Source: Coemansia sp. RSA 1200 (taxonomy: Eukaryota > Kickxellomycota > Kickxellomycetes > Kickxellales > Kickxellaceae). From it: a stretch of 64,000 nt of DNA. This document shows positions 1 through 9,497 of this stretch, piece after piece. The position numbers were made by a program, and so were the translations under genes. The notes below the pieces were generated by a model, which was given only the letters and a program-made list of their open reading frames with translations, was not told where the DNA came from and ran no database searches. Where the stretch lies: the NCBI GenBank assembly GCA_027578915.1, contig JANBTT010000048.1, positions 1 through 64,000 of the forward strand, in the 5' to 3' direction. Position 1 is the stretch's first letter; each line of letters begins with the position of its first letter.

Positions 1-416
1 GTGGGTCAGACATAACTAATTCGAATCGGTTCCGATTCGCAAGATTTTATTCTTGTTGCTCAAGAGTGCGTAAATAAATATTTATCTGCGATCTGATTGG
101 TCAGTTTAAGACTTCTGATGAAAGGGAAAGGAAAGTGATCACGTGCTATTCATAATAAAATGGCAAACCTTGGCTCTGCTGATAAAATCTAATCAGATCA
201 AAAAAATTGCTGTCAAGTTGTCATCCAAATAGAAAAGTTGAAAAAAAGCATGTTCATCGTTTAGATCTTTCATCTCTTCTCTCGTTATCGCTCTCGCTTT
301 TATGTCTGTACAAGCATATACATAGGTATTGTCTTTGCTCGTGCTATATCCTTGCCACTCGTTAGAGAAGAGAGAAGGCAATTTTTGGCGGTTGAGGTGT
401 ATTTGGAAGTGTGTGC
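1..416. other. Intergenic region upstream of TRM2
   Basis: No gene was recognised here. An 18-nt perfect palindrome (CGAATCGG TT CCGATTCG) lies near positions 23-40. A CACGTG E-box core lies at 140-145, about 270 bp before the TRM2 start. The remainder is AT-rich and probably promoter or 5' UTR. Confidence 0.5.
140..145. promoter_or_regulatory. CACGTG E-box core upstream of TRM2
   Basis: A CACGTG core inside GATCACGTGC, about 270 bp before the TRM2 ATG. It resembles a Cbf1/bHLH site, but this is motif recognition only. Confidence 0.25.
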
Positions 417-2291
417 ATGAATTGCTGTTTGCGTAGTACTTGCAACCAAGCGCTGGCAGTCCGGTTTCGAGCGACACGACGCAGCGTGCCTTCCCTAATC
501 TCCAAATTACGTGCGTCCGTTGCATATTTAGAAAATACAGCCATGTCCCACGATATGAGTTCAGCAGCGGGGGCCAAACGACCCGCTTCTCTCCACTCTG
601 CCGATGTTTCTGATCACCAGAATAACATGGTTCAACAGATAGGGGGTTCTGCCCAGATTGTAAAAGTGTCAGAGCAAAAGCGCACAAAGCTAAACAGTAA
701 GGGGAAACGCAAGGCATACCAGGCACGCAAGTCAAATGCCGACGAAACAGTACTTGATGCCATTAGACTTCTTCTTCAGGAGAAATGGAGGAGCAGCAAC
801 AGGGAAGGCTTAGACACCGACGTCCCAACGGTATTTGGTTGGAATGCAGGAGACCAGCACGGCGAAGCATCCTTTTGTAGAGTACCTCCAATCCCCGCAA
901 AGCTGGCTGGTGGCGACGTCTCAGAATGCGAGTTTGAGGTGCATGTGCACGAGATGAGCGAGCGCGGACATGGGATTGCTACAAGGGAGAACGACGAGGA
1001 GTTAGGCAAGCTTGTCCTGAATAAAAACCGACCATGGGTGTTTGTGGTTCCTTTTGTATTGAAGGGCGAGAAGGTGCGGATAAGATCGGTGCGACACGAA
1101 TGGGGGTATACGCAATCGGATCTTCTTTCGGTTATTGAAAAGTCGCCATTGCGCATTGATGCACCGTGTCAGTACTTTGGAAAATGCTCAGGATGCCAGC
1201 TTCAGCATATTGAGCATCAGGATCAGTTGGAGTTTAAGCGTGAGATGGTTAGGCGTGCATTTTCAGTGGCAAGCCCACTATTCGCCAGCCTGGCCGTCTC
1301 CGAGGTAATTCAATCACCGCTGCCCTTTGGTTATCGCACAAAACTCACTCCTCATTTTGATATTCGCAAGGACACGCCTTCCGAAAAGGTTGCAATTGGC
1401 TTTACCATCTCTGGACAGCGTCGCGTTCTTGATATTGAGGACTGTATGATTGGCACAGATGCCGTGCGGCGTGGTATGGCCAAAGCACGGCTGAATGCAA
1501 AGGCAAAAATGGCCGACTACAAACGTGGTGCAACCTTGCTTGTTCGCGAGACCAATGTTCCCAACGGCAGCCCCAACGGAGACGTCTCCAACATACCCGC
1601 TGCGGATCTTGTGAAGGATTTTGTTCTTGATCCAAAGAGCTGGGTCACTGATGTCGTTGGAGACATAAAGTTTCGGTTTCCTGCATCGTCGTTTTTTCAG
1701 AATAACGCATCGATTCTGCCTGCATTTACTGGCTATGTGCGTGAGGAGCTGCAAAGGTGGAACGATTCTTTTATGACTACAGAGAATGACGGTGGGCTCA
1801 GGTACCTGATTGACGCCTACTGTGGGTCTGGGCTATTCGGCATTGCTTGCCATTCGCAATTCGAAAAAGTCATGGGCATTGAGATATCCACCGAGTCGAT
1901 ATGCTGTGCCAACAACAACGCAAGGATGAACGGAATTGACAACTGTGATTTTGTTCTTGGGGATGCAACCAAGATCTTTGAAAAGGTCGACACTAGTCCC
2001 AAGCACACTGCTGTTGTTATCGATCCACCTCGCAAGGGGAGTAGCCCCGAGTTCCTTGACCAACTTTTAGCATATGGGCCGCGTGTCATTGTCTACATAG
2101 CATGCGGAGTTCCAGCCCAGGCCCGGGACATTGCCTACATGCAGAGAAAGGATGCTATCATCGTTGATGGTCGGGCTCCAGAGTCTAATTCTTCACAACA
2201 TGCTGTTTACCGCATTGCAAGCATCCAGCCGTTTGATCTGTTCCCACAGACTTACCATGTCGAAAATATTGTCACCCTTGTTCGCGAGTGA
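417..2291 (+). CDS. TRM2: tRNA (uracil-5-)-methyltransferase, TRM2/TrmA-RumA family
   Basis: Predicted SAM-dependent enzyme that makes 5-methyluridine at position 54 of the tRNA T-loop. A TRAM-like segment (about residues 183-228, GHGIA...GEKVRI) is followed by a Cys cluster (CQYFGKCSGCQLQ, about 250-262). Next come the SAM-binding motif DAYCGSGLFGIA (about 465), the VIDPPRKG motif (about 533) and the catalytic Cys in YIACGV (about 563). The family usually has SCNP at that last site, so the residue after the Cys is Gly here rather than Asn. The first ATG (417) gives an Arg-rich N-terminus that could be a mitochondrial presequence. A second ATG at 543 (MSHDMSS) would give a shorter form. Length, 624 aa, is normal for fungal Trm2. 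Single exon. Confidence 0.9.
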   Translation: MNCCLRSTCNQALAVRFRATRRSVPSLISKLRASVAYLENTAMSHDMSSAAGAKRPASLHSADVSDHQNNMVQQIGGSAQIVKVSEQKRTKLNSKGKRKAYQARKSNADETVLDAIRLLLQEKWRSSNREGLDTDVPTVFGWNAGDQHGEASFCRVPPIPAKLAGGDVSECEFEVHVHEMSERGHGIATRENDEELGKLVLNKNRPWVFVVPFVLKGEKVRIRSVRHEWGYTQSDLLSVIEKSPLRIDAPCQYFGKCSGCQLQHIEHQDQLEFKREMVRRAFSVASPLFASLAVSEVIQSPLPFGYRTKLTPHFDIRKDTPSEKVAIGFTISGQRRVLDIEDCMIGTDAVRRGMAKARLNAKAKMADYKRGATLLVRETNVPNGSPNGDVSNIPAADLVKDFVLDPKSWVTDVVGDIKFRFPASSFFQNNASILPAFTGYVREELQRWNDSFMTTENDGGLRYLIDAYCGSGLFGIACHSQFEKVMGIEISTESICCANNNARMNGIDNCDFVLGDATKIFEKVDTSPKHTAVVIDPPRKGSSPEFLDQLLAYGPRVIVYIACGVPAQARDIAYMQRKDAIIVDGRAPESNSSQHAVYRIASIQPFDLFPQTYHVENIVTLVRE

Positions 2292-2429
2292 CATGTAAAA
2301 GAAAGCACAATGCTGGGCAGGTAGATTTGGAGAGAGTTGGAAATAAAATTGGCATAATAAAATAAAATAAAATAAAAGCACTGAAGGCAATGGCCTCAAC
2401 ATGAAGAAGCTTCAGGTACTCTAGATTAG

Positions 2430-3489
2430 CTATACAATTAATTCACCTTCTTCATCTTCACACTCGCCTTCTTCCTCCGAGTCGATTGCGTCAGCGTTGC
2501 TTTCTGCGCCCAAAATATCCACCATGTGCGTTGCATGGTGATGGCCGCTGTCTTCGCCATCCTCAATATCATCATTGGTATAGTCGCCGTCCTCCGCTTC
2601 TGCTTCTGCTTCCTCTTCATTTTTCTTCGCGTGCTTGTTAGGAGAGTCTTCAGAGCCATTGTGATCGTTGCCATCATCATCTAGCACGGAGTTGTCAATA
2701 GGTGTACCAAAGTCGCCATGCGGATCACCCGGCGGATGTGGAGTAGTAGGCGATATGCCTAGGAACGAGTGCCCACCAGGTTCGCCGCTACCACGATCCT
2801 CCTCCTCCATATCGCCCAAGTATATTCCCAAATCTTGCATGCTCAAAGCACTTTTAGACATGGATTCTAGTCGCTTCATCTCATCCACAACTGCAGAGTA
2901 CTGGACACGCAGAGACTCCAGGATTGCATTATGTGTGACTTCCTCTTGCCTGAGCTGTTCGATCTCACTTGTAATTGTACTAATATCAGCGGAAAGGCGT
3001 TCTCGAGTGGGAAGCTTATTAGCTTCAATGGCAATTTCGTCATAGGCAATCTTGTGTCTCTTGTTGTTTCGCGAGACCTCAAGATCCTCATTCAGCCTTT
3101 TGATTTCTGTGTCGATATCTGCAACTTCCCGTTCTAACTTTGCATGATAGTCATTGTAAAGGCAGGTTTCCTGAGCACCACGTTTCTGACTCTGCACAGC
3201 AACATTCACAGAATGGCGAAACCAGCGCACCTCCTGTACCACTCGCTCGCACGCAGCTTGAGTCTCTTCTGGTGACAATTGGTTGTAACGACCGCATATT
3301 ATTGACAAGTGGCGCAAACAGCGTCTCAAAGGCCGATCCTCGACAATTAGTCGAGAGCGTATTATTTGTTCTACATTGAGGTTTGGCACAGCTAATGGCA
3401 ATATAAGAATACTAGTCTATCTCACACTCTCGCTCCCACTTTGCATCACACGTCAAATAACCCTACTCACCTTCAGATTTGGCAGCCAT
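2430..3489 (-). CDS. THOC7: THO complex subunit 7 homologue
   Basis: Predicted subunit of the THO/TREX complex, which couples transcription to mRNA export in the nucleus. The N-terminal half matches the THOC7/Mft1 family: RSRLIVEDRPLRR, LSPEETQAACERV, then a long coiled coil (about residues 70-190). The C-terminus is acidic and disordered (poly-Glu/Asp). The main exon is 2430-3391. Its upstream part is rebuilt through a 79-nt intron (3392-3470, GTGAGT...CATTAG) to a 19-nt first exon at 3471-3489. This gives MAAKSEA joined in phase to VPNLNVEQ, 326 aa in all. Without that exon the reading frame begins with an unlikely start, so the splice model is preferred. Confidence 0.85.
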
Positions 3490-3805
3490 TTTATGAGAAA
3501 ACAAAAAATAAAAATAAAAAGATGAACAGTAAAATGTAGACAAGGGAAATTTTAAAAGAAAGAAAGCAATGAACAGAGAAATATGTAAACAAACAAAAAC
3601 TAGCGCCTTTTACACAGTATATGGGGGCAGCTTGATTGCCACGTGCGGAGATTATGTGCTTGAAAAATATTATATTAGCTCCAAAGACAACGAGGAATTG
3701 AGAATTCACTATCTTGAATCCGACATTGGAAACTCTTTAGTTATTTGTTCTACAGGGGAATTAGAAGATACAAAAGGACCACCACCACAACAGCTCCCTC
3801 AATAA
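3490..3805. other. Intergenic region between THOC7 and COQ10 (divergent promoters)
   Basis: AT-rich divergent promoter region with a CACGTG core at 3640-3645. A 78-codon open frame (3569-3805) ends immediately before the COQ10 ATG. It resembles no known family and is most likely leader sequence. Confidence 0.5.
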
Positions 3806-4381
3806 ATGCACATGTTTTCACGAGCGGTTTCTGTGGCGCGGATATGCGGTAGGAGGCAGCGGGGGTTCATATCGCTGCCGCCCTTTGGGCTGGGTTCGTC
3901 GCAAGGACAAAGATACAAGGATGCACAGGTGTTCCCTTACACGAAGGAGCAGGTTTTCGACGTGGTAGCTGATGTGGAGCGATACAGCGAGTTTGTGCCA
4001 ATGTGCATGGGATCCAGGGTGGTGGATGGAACGAGACGCACGGAAAAGGGGGTGGTGGAAGGAATAACCGATCGAGAAACAGTCGAGGCAGAGCTTGTGG
4101 TTGGGTATCCGCCGTTCCGCGAATGCTACATGTCGCAGGTAACGCTGGAGAGGCCATGGCGGATTGTGGCAACAGCCGTGCCCAACGACAGCATCTTCAA
4201 GCACATGAAGACGGTGTGGGAGTTTGTGGAGGAGACGCAAGTACAAACACTTGTGCGGTTTGGTATAGAATACGAGTTTGTATCGGTCTTGCATGCGCAG
4301 GCGGCGAGCTTAGTGTTCGAGAGAATGGCAAGCTCCAATCTGGTGGCATATCTTGCACGCTGCCGAAAGATATACGGATAA
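3806..4381 (+). CDS. COQ10: Coenzyme Q-binding protein COQ10 (START domain), mitochondrial
   Basis: A 191-aa protein of the Coq10/polyketide-cyclase-like START family, which binds ubiquinone in the inner mitochondrial membrane and supports respiration. Residues 1-40 are basic with few acids (MHMFSRAVSVARICGRRQRG), as in a presequence. The START domain follows with the family landmarks YTKEQVFDVVADVERYSEFVP, a WEFVE strand and a C-terminal helix (LVFERMASSNLVAYLARCR). The stop codon of the preceding open frame abuts the ATG. A second Met two codons later would also serve. Length is normal for the family. Confidence 0.88.
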   Translation: MHMFSRAVSVARICGRRQRGFISLPPFGLGSSQGQRYKDAQVFPYTKEQVFDVVADVERYSEFVPMCMGSRVVDGTRRTEKGVVEGITDRETVEAELVVGYPPFRECYMSQVTLERPWRIVATAVPNDSIFKHMKTVWEFVEETQVQTLVRFGIEYEFVSVLHAQAASLVFERMASSNLVAYLARCRKIYG

Positions 4382-4494
4382 ATAGACGCATTCTGTAGAG
4401 GAATTTGTAGTAGTGGAGAACAAGGGAGGAGATGATCTATCTATATTTACAGAGGTAAAACATGAAAAATGAAAGAAAATGGAATAGGGCGGAC

Positions 4495-5286
4495 CTAACG
4501 GCGCTGCGTGCTGGAAGCGGCGGTGTCCTGTGTGGAAGCAGCGGTTGTTATCTGAGACAAGTTGAGAAAGCAGTCGGATGGCATGGCGGAACGTAAGGAG
4601 CTGCTGTCCTGGGGGTTTAGGTGAGAGACAGACAGCGGTGCGTGTCGTTGGCGACCGGGAGAAAGCGAGGGCATGCATTCAGTAAAGCTGAGGCGGCGGT
4701 TTGGATTACGGGGCCTGGAGCGGCGACAGAGCAGCACGGGTGTTCTGTGGCAGGGCGAGGCGGAAGGAGACGGAGCACGAGCAGCAGGAGGCGTGGCGAG
4801 CATTAGGATTGTGTGGGCAGCCTCGCTCTCGTAGTCCAGCGGACGCATTGTGGGAGTGCGGAGAGCATCAGGGGGCGACGAAGGGATGTCTAAAGGGTGC
4901 ACAGCAGTAGACGTATACATGGATGTCGATGTAGCCGTAGCTGTGGATGTAGATGCGGAGAAGCGGTTACTGCCCTCCAGGGCCGACACGCTATTCAACA
5001 GTCTCGAGCGACCAGAAGCCGACCCCTTGCGCGGAGTGGAGCCGCTCAGCTGGCAGCGATACTGGCGCAAGCAGAGGACCGGAGCATGCTTCTGTCTTTG
5101 CGATGGGGGGGCGCGGCGGGGGACGACAGAGGATACGTCTTCGGAAGTGTGGGAAACGACGGCGGCCATTGAATGGCCAATTTCGCGTTCAACGGCAGCG
5201 CGCGCCAGACGGAGTCTTGTTCGCAGGCGGGCGGCCATCTGGTGCGGCGAGGGCGAGGGCAAAGGCGAGGATGACGGACTGGTCAT
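4495..5286 (-). CDS. Whi5/Nrm1-like G1 transcription repressor (candidate)
   Basis: A 263-aa, Ser/Pro-rich, mostly disordered protein. Two short patches resemble the fungal Whi5/Nrm1 family, which binds SBF/MBF and represses G1/S genes: a basic helix RLRTRLRLARAAVEREIG (about 20-37, like the GTB motif) and AAHTILMLATPP (156-167, like the AA..LM.LA.SP box). Several SP/TP sites (SPSP, TPR, TPTM) could be CDK sites. The assignment rests on motif resemblance, so an unrelated disordered regulator is possible. The gene ends 113 bp from the convergent COQ10 gene. Confidence 0.5.
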   Translation of the reverse strand: MTSPSSSPLPSPSPHQMAARLRTRLRLARAAVEREIGHSMAAVVSHTSEDVSSVVPRRAPPSQRQKHAPVLCLRQYRCQLSGSTPRKGSASGRSRLLNSVSALEGSNRFSASTSTATATSTSMYTSTAVHPLDIPSSPPDALRTPTMRPLDYESEAAHTILMLATPPAARAPSPSASPCHRTPVLLCRRSRPRNPNRRLSFTECMPSLSPGRQRHAPLSVSHLNPQDSSSLRSAMPSDCFLNLSQITTAASTQDTAASSTQRR

Positions 5287-5664
5287 TGCGCGCGGAAGGG
5301 GCGGGAAACAAGTGCAAAGAGGGCTGGGGAAAAGAAGGGAAGAGAAGAGAAACGGAAAGGCGGAGGGAGGCGGCGCCCTTTTCGCATTCAGCGGGCCTTT
5401 TTTCTTTTTCTTGTCTTTGTGCTTCTCATCATCATCAGCTGCTGCTGCTGCCAGTGCAAAGACTCCATCAAACGCGAGGGCGGAGGTTGGACGCGTTAGT
5501 GCTCGTATTGGCGTTGGCGTGTGCGAGTGGGCGGGCGATCTGCAGCGATCGGCATCACAGAACAGGCGGCAAGAGCCAAAAAGAGCTAAAAGACTGATTT
5601 GGGGTGATTTGGATTTATTGGAGAATCAAAAAAGGAATGAGATTAGGAAGGGACGCTGCCTGCG

Positions 5665-7575
5665 TCAGAAGTTGCGGTTGAGGCGGTTGTGCCTGTATGT
5701 GAAGCCGATGAAGGCGGCAGGATCAACGGCGTCGGAGGCGCTGGGGCCGTCGACCAGCGAGTCCAGCTCCTTGCGCTTGTTGTAGACGTCGCGGTACAGC
5801 TCCATGTCGTTGGGATTTGAGAAGTCGTCAAAGTAGGCCTTGTCGGTGTCTGACTGCAGCTCGGGCACAAACGGCGGGCGCTCGGAAGCCCTGAGCGTGT
5901 TGAGATTGACAGCGTGGAAGTAAGGGTGCGCGGCAGCCTCGTTGACGGAACACAGCCGCTCGTTGCGGTGACTGACCAGACGGCGGATCAGATCCCAGGC
6001 CTCGGGACGCAGATTGTCCTCGGCCTCGGCGGAGTCGAACTCGGGGCGGTGGAAGGCCTTGCTCCAGTGGTAGACGTTGCGCCAGACATCGTCGGCCGAC
6101 GGGCCAGTGAAAGGCGCGTAGCTGGCAAGAAACTCGTACAGAATGCAGCCGAGCGACCAGTAGTCGACACGAAAGTCGTAGCCCAGATGCGCGTCGGCGA
6201 GCGGCTGCGGAGTCTGCTGCGGCGCATCTGTCTGCTGCTGCTGCTGCTTTTTCTTCTTCTTCTGCTGGTCCATTGCCAGAGACGTGTACAGGATTTCAGG
6301 CGCCATGTAGTCGGGCGACCCAACTATCGAGAAGGCGCGCGGCATGTCGTCCTGACGCATGTTCTTGTAGAAGCTGCGCTTCTCGTTGGACGAGTGGTAC
6401 ACCACTTCCTGGTCCTTGACCTTGTCCAGCTTCTTCTTCATCGCCTCCAGCGTTGGCCTGCTCAGGTGGCCGTGCGACAGCCCAAAGTCCGTCAGCTTGA
6501 TGTGGCCCTTGGCATCCACAAGAAAGTTCTCGGGCTTCAGGTCGCGGTGGAAGTATCCGAATGAGTGTAGCGCCGCCACCGCCACCAGCATCTCGGCAAT
6601 GTAGAAGCGCGCTATCTGATGGCGCAGGATGCCATTCTGGTTGAGCAATGTGCGCACATCGCCGCCAGGCACGTACTCCATCGCAAGATACAGAGACTGC
6701 TGGTCCTGGAACGAGTACAGCAGCTTGACTAGCCACTCGGACTTTGATGTGCGCAGAATGTCGCGCTCCGTCAGAATGTGCTGCACCTCGCCCAGCTTGA
6801 CCAGCAGCTGCTTGGCCATCTTCTTCAGCGCACACACCTCGCCTGTGTCTCGTTTGCGTGCCAGAAACACCTGTCCGTATCCGCCCTGTCCTATCTGCGC
6901 CAGGATGTCGAACTCGCGCTCGCGTGTGCGGTTGCGCCGTCGCCGCAGAATCGACGACTCGTTTACGCAGTGGCTGCTCCACGAGTCCTGCACATGCTGT
7001 CGCGTCGTCTGCACACTGCGGATTGCGTTCTTGAAGTCGCCCAGCCGCCGCCTGCGGTTTGCCACATACGTCAAATGGTCTACGTAGTACTCCAGAAAAT
7101 ACACCTGCGCTGCCTCCACCTTGCGCCGAATTGCCGGGTCGATTGTATCCAGAAACGCGTTACGCCGCGTCATCGACCCTGCCGCATCTGCCATCGTGTC
7201 GCCGGTACTACTGTTGCCGCCACCGAGCCCGACCACGCCCTCCGGATGGCGCTTCCTGCGCATCTGCTGCGCTGCCAGCCCTCCGTTGCCGTTGCTGTTG
7301 CCGCCATTTGCGGGGCCCGCTACCTTTCCAGCCGTGCCATTTTGGCTTGCTATTGCCTGATGTATCGAGTGCGTGGCTGGCGGCCTGTGCTGTTGTGCCA
7401 TCATCACTTGGTGCTGCTGCTGCTGCTGCTGGTAATGGAGCTGCTGGCCCTGCGGCTGCTGTGCGCCATGGCTGGAGAACAGATGGTACATTGCCCCGTC
7501 GGCCGCTGCAAACGGCATGCGTACGCGGTTCTGGTTCTGGTCATGGTCTGTTCCTTGGGCAGTGCGGTCGGCCAT
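5665..7575 (-). CDS. DBF2: NDR-family AGC kinase, Dbf2/Sid2 type (mitotic exit/septation)
   Basis: A 636-aa Ser/Thr kinase of the NDR/LATS group, closest by eye to Dbf2/Dbf20/Sid2, which act with Mob1 in mitotic exit and cytokinesis. A Q-rich N-terminus (about 30-60) precedes the Mob-binding N-terminal regulatory helices (YYVDHLTYVANRRRR). The kinase domain starts near residue 222 with IGQGGYG, followed by ALKKM, HRDLKPEN (about 341), DFG (about 362) and the SIVGSPDYMAPE activation segment (about 420). An insertion of about 30 residues rich in Lys and Gln (QQKKKKKQQQQQ) lies between APE and DYWSLG. The frame stays open above the start, but the first ATG is at 7575. Single exon. Confidence 0.92.
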   Translation of the reverse strand: MADRTAQGTDHDQNQNRVRMPFAAADGAMYHLFSSHGAQQPQGQQLHYQQQQQQHQVMMAQQHRPPATHSIHQAIASQNGTAGKVAGPANGGNSNGNGGLAAQQMRRKRHPEGVVGLGGGNSSTGDTMADAAGSMTRRNAFLDTIDPAIRRKVEAAQVYFLEYYVDHLTYVANRRRRLGDFKNAIRSVQTTRQHVQDSWSSHCVNESSILRRRRNRTREREFDILAQIGQGGYGQVFLARKRDTGEVCALKKMAKQLLVKLGEVQHILTERDILRTSKSEWLVKLLYSFQDQQSLYLAMEYVPGGDVRTLLNQNGILRHQIARFYIAEMLVAVAALHSFGYFHRDLKPENFLVDAKGHIKLTDFGLSHGHLSRPTLEAMKKKLDKVKDQEVVYHSSNEKRSFYKNMRQDDMPRAFSIVGSPDYMAPEILYTSLAMDQQKKKKKQQQQQTDAPQQTPQPLADAHLGYDFRVDYWSLGCILYEFLASYAPFTGPSADDVWRNVYHWSKAFHRPEFDSAEAEDNLRPEAWDLIRRLVSHRNERLCSVNEAAAHPYFHAVNLNTLRASERPPFVPELQSDTDKAYFDDFSNPNDMELYRDVYNKRKELDSLVDGPSASDAVDPAAFIGFTYRHNRLNRNF

Positions 7576-8273
7576 TGTTTCTGCGTGCTGTTTCGGTGAT
7601 TTAATAAATGCCCTTTGGGAAGATGGGAAGTGCAAAGTAGAAGGGGAAAGAGGTTGGCTGCGACATGTGCAAAAACGTAAACAAACTCAATATCAGACAA
7701 ATGCACAACAATAGCCAAAGGAGGAGGAGGGGGTATTGGGGTATTGTGTAGTTTCAGCCTCGATAAACCAGCAACAATGCTAATTGGCGCTTAATTCGGA
7801 TTACGGAGTGTAGTGCGTTTGCGTTGTTGTGCATAAGCATTGTTTCTGTGCGCATTAGCGTAGGTTATACAAAAAAAAAAGAATAGCAGAACAAAACGTC
7901 GTGTTCTAGTTTATCATTTCTTACAGGCACAAAAAAAACATTAAACGCCTGTGTTTTCGCTGTTGAGATATTCTTCTTCTGCTGCTTCTGTCTTGCGGGT
8001 TGTCACACAACAGTGTAGCGCTTGATGATTTTGTGCACCCCAGATCGCCGTAAAAAGATATGCACGCGCCTCCTGAAAAATGAATGCTCTTCTCTGGTCC
8101 AGCCCTAGTGTCTTTTCATTTTATTTCCTTCTTTCTTTCCTTCAGTTCAGCACTGCAATCTCTGATTCCTTTTTTTGACGACCTTGTTGTCTTTTCTGAA
8201 CGTACCGGCCGTACGCAACCGAATTTCTACAATAAAAGCAGGTTTTCTGTAACATAGCAATCACTCTCGACAG
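7576..8273. other. Intergenic region (divergent promoters of DBF2 and SLC1-like gene)
   Basis: About 700 bp between divergent genes with pyrimidine-rich tracts and A runs. No gene or RNA was recognised. Confidence 0.5.
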
Positions 8274-9095
8274 ATGCACTGGCTGATCTGGGTGCTGCTT
8301 TTCGACGGCTTCCTGGCTCTCTGTAGCCAGTTCTCGCGAAAGATAAACTATACCCGACGACTACTGCATTATACGCTATGTGCCATTGTTGCCTCGACTG
8401 CGGGAATCCTGGCATCGCCCTTTCTGTGGGCGGCCAAGCAGCAGGCGTCGGGCAACTGGGTTGTGGCTCGCACCTTCTATTACACGACGCGGGTGCTGCT
8501 GGGGATCAGTGTAGAGATTGAAGACGAGGAGCTGCTGACAAAGTGCCATCCCTGTGTGATGGTTGGCAACCACCAGACCATGTTCGATCTGGTTATGCTT
8601 GGACGGGTTTTCCCCAAAAAGACCGTCATTCTCGCAAAGAAGGTTCTGTCATACTACCCGTTTGTTGGTTGGTTCATGCGTCTCTCCGACGACATCTTTA
8701 TCTCGCGTGGAAACAAGCAGTCTGCTAGCGATATGTTTAAACGAGCCTCGAGGGAGCTCCAGGCAAAGGACGTGTCTGTCTGGTTCTTCCCCGAGGGCAC
8801 GCGTGGCCGTTTTGAGGGCGAGCCCGACCTGCTGCCTTTCAAGCTTGGCGCTTTTTTGCTGGCCTACCATGCCAAGGTCCCCATTGTGCCTGTTGTCGTT
8901 ATGGACTTTTACAACCTCTATAATAAGCGCAGGTTCTGGAGCGCTCCGGGCACCCTCAAGATCAAGGTCCTCAAGCCAATTCCTATGGATGGCGTGCGCG
9001 AGGAGGATCTCAATACCATAATGAATCAGACCCGCGACCTCATGCTTTCCGAGCTGAAGAAAATCTCGCCGCCTCGCATAGCCATTGATGCCTAG
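8274..9095 (+). CDS. SLC1: 1-acyl-sn-glycerol-3-phosphate acyltransferase (copy 1)
   Basis: A 273-aa PlsC/AGPAT enzyme that acylates lysophosphatidate to phosphatidate in the ER. An N-terminal hydrophobic segment (WIWVLLFDGFLALCSQF) and a second (YTLCAIVASTAGILASPFLW) precede motif I NHQTMFD (about 99-105), the NHxxxxD catalytic motif. Motif III FPEGTRGRF (about 173) binds the glycerophosphate, and VPIVPVVV is motif IV. Length and order match yeast Slc1 and bacterial PlsC. A paralogue lies directly downstream on the same strand. The specific symbol is by family only. Confidence 0.88.
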   Translation: MHWLIWVLLFDGFLALCSQFSRKINYTRRLLHYTLCAIVASTAGILASPFLWAAKQQASGNWVVARTFYYTTRVLLGISVEIEDEELLTKCHPCVMVGNHQTMFDLVMLGRVFPKKTVILAKKVLSYYPFVGWFMRLSDDIFISRGNKQSASDMFKRASRELQAKDVSVWFFPEGTRGRFEGEPDLLPFKLGAFLLAYHAKVPIVPVVVMDFYNLYNKRRFWSAPGTLKIKVLKPIPMDGVREEDLNTIMNQTRDLMLSELKKISPPRIAIDA

Positions 9096-9497
9096 ATTCG
9101 GCTGCCGTCTCCAGCTTTGTCTGGCAAAGTTTTTTCTTCTTTGATATATTGCTAGAATAATGTACTGTGACAGATAAGTCGATGTTGGTTTTATGTTGCA
9201 GAGGACAGAACAGAAAACAGAATCCAGGTTGGTGGAAGTTCTTGGTCTCCTTTTCTTTGTGGTCAATTCTTCTTTCCTTCTATTTTCTTTTTCCTTGGAG
9301 GTCCGCCTTTACTTTTGCTTTTTGCCTTTCAGTCGGTCAATCAGTCATTTAGTTATTCAAACCATGCCTTGTTGCTTGCTTTTGAAACCGCTCTTTTGCA
9401 TTTTGCATGTTCTACACTACTGAATTTGTATCCTCTATCCATCTGTTTCATTTTGTTTATTTTCAGACTGGCAACCTAGAATTGGATTCGCACCAGA
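9096..9497. other. Spacer between the two acyltransferase genes
   Basis: A 400-bp T-rich spacer. A pyrimidine-rich tract ending in CAG near 9463-9473 could be a splice acceptor in the 5' UTR of the second copy. No gene was recognised. Confidence 0.4.

Noticed and set aside
110..185. TGATGA ... CTGA pair resembling a C/D snoRNA upstream of TRM2
   Set aside because: The first base of box C does not fit, the flanking sequence forms no good terminal stem, and no rRNA complementarity was recognised.
3569..3805. 78-codon frame directly before COQ10
   Set aside because: No family resemblance and AT-driven composition; ending next to the ATG is compatible with leader sequence.
5988..7599. Long plus- and minus-strand frames opposite or overlapping DBF2 (216, 273 and 228 codons)
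   Set aside because: They lie in other frames of a G/C-biased kinase gene. The kinase motifs are only in the called frame.
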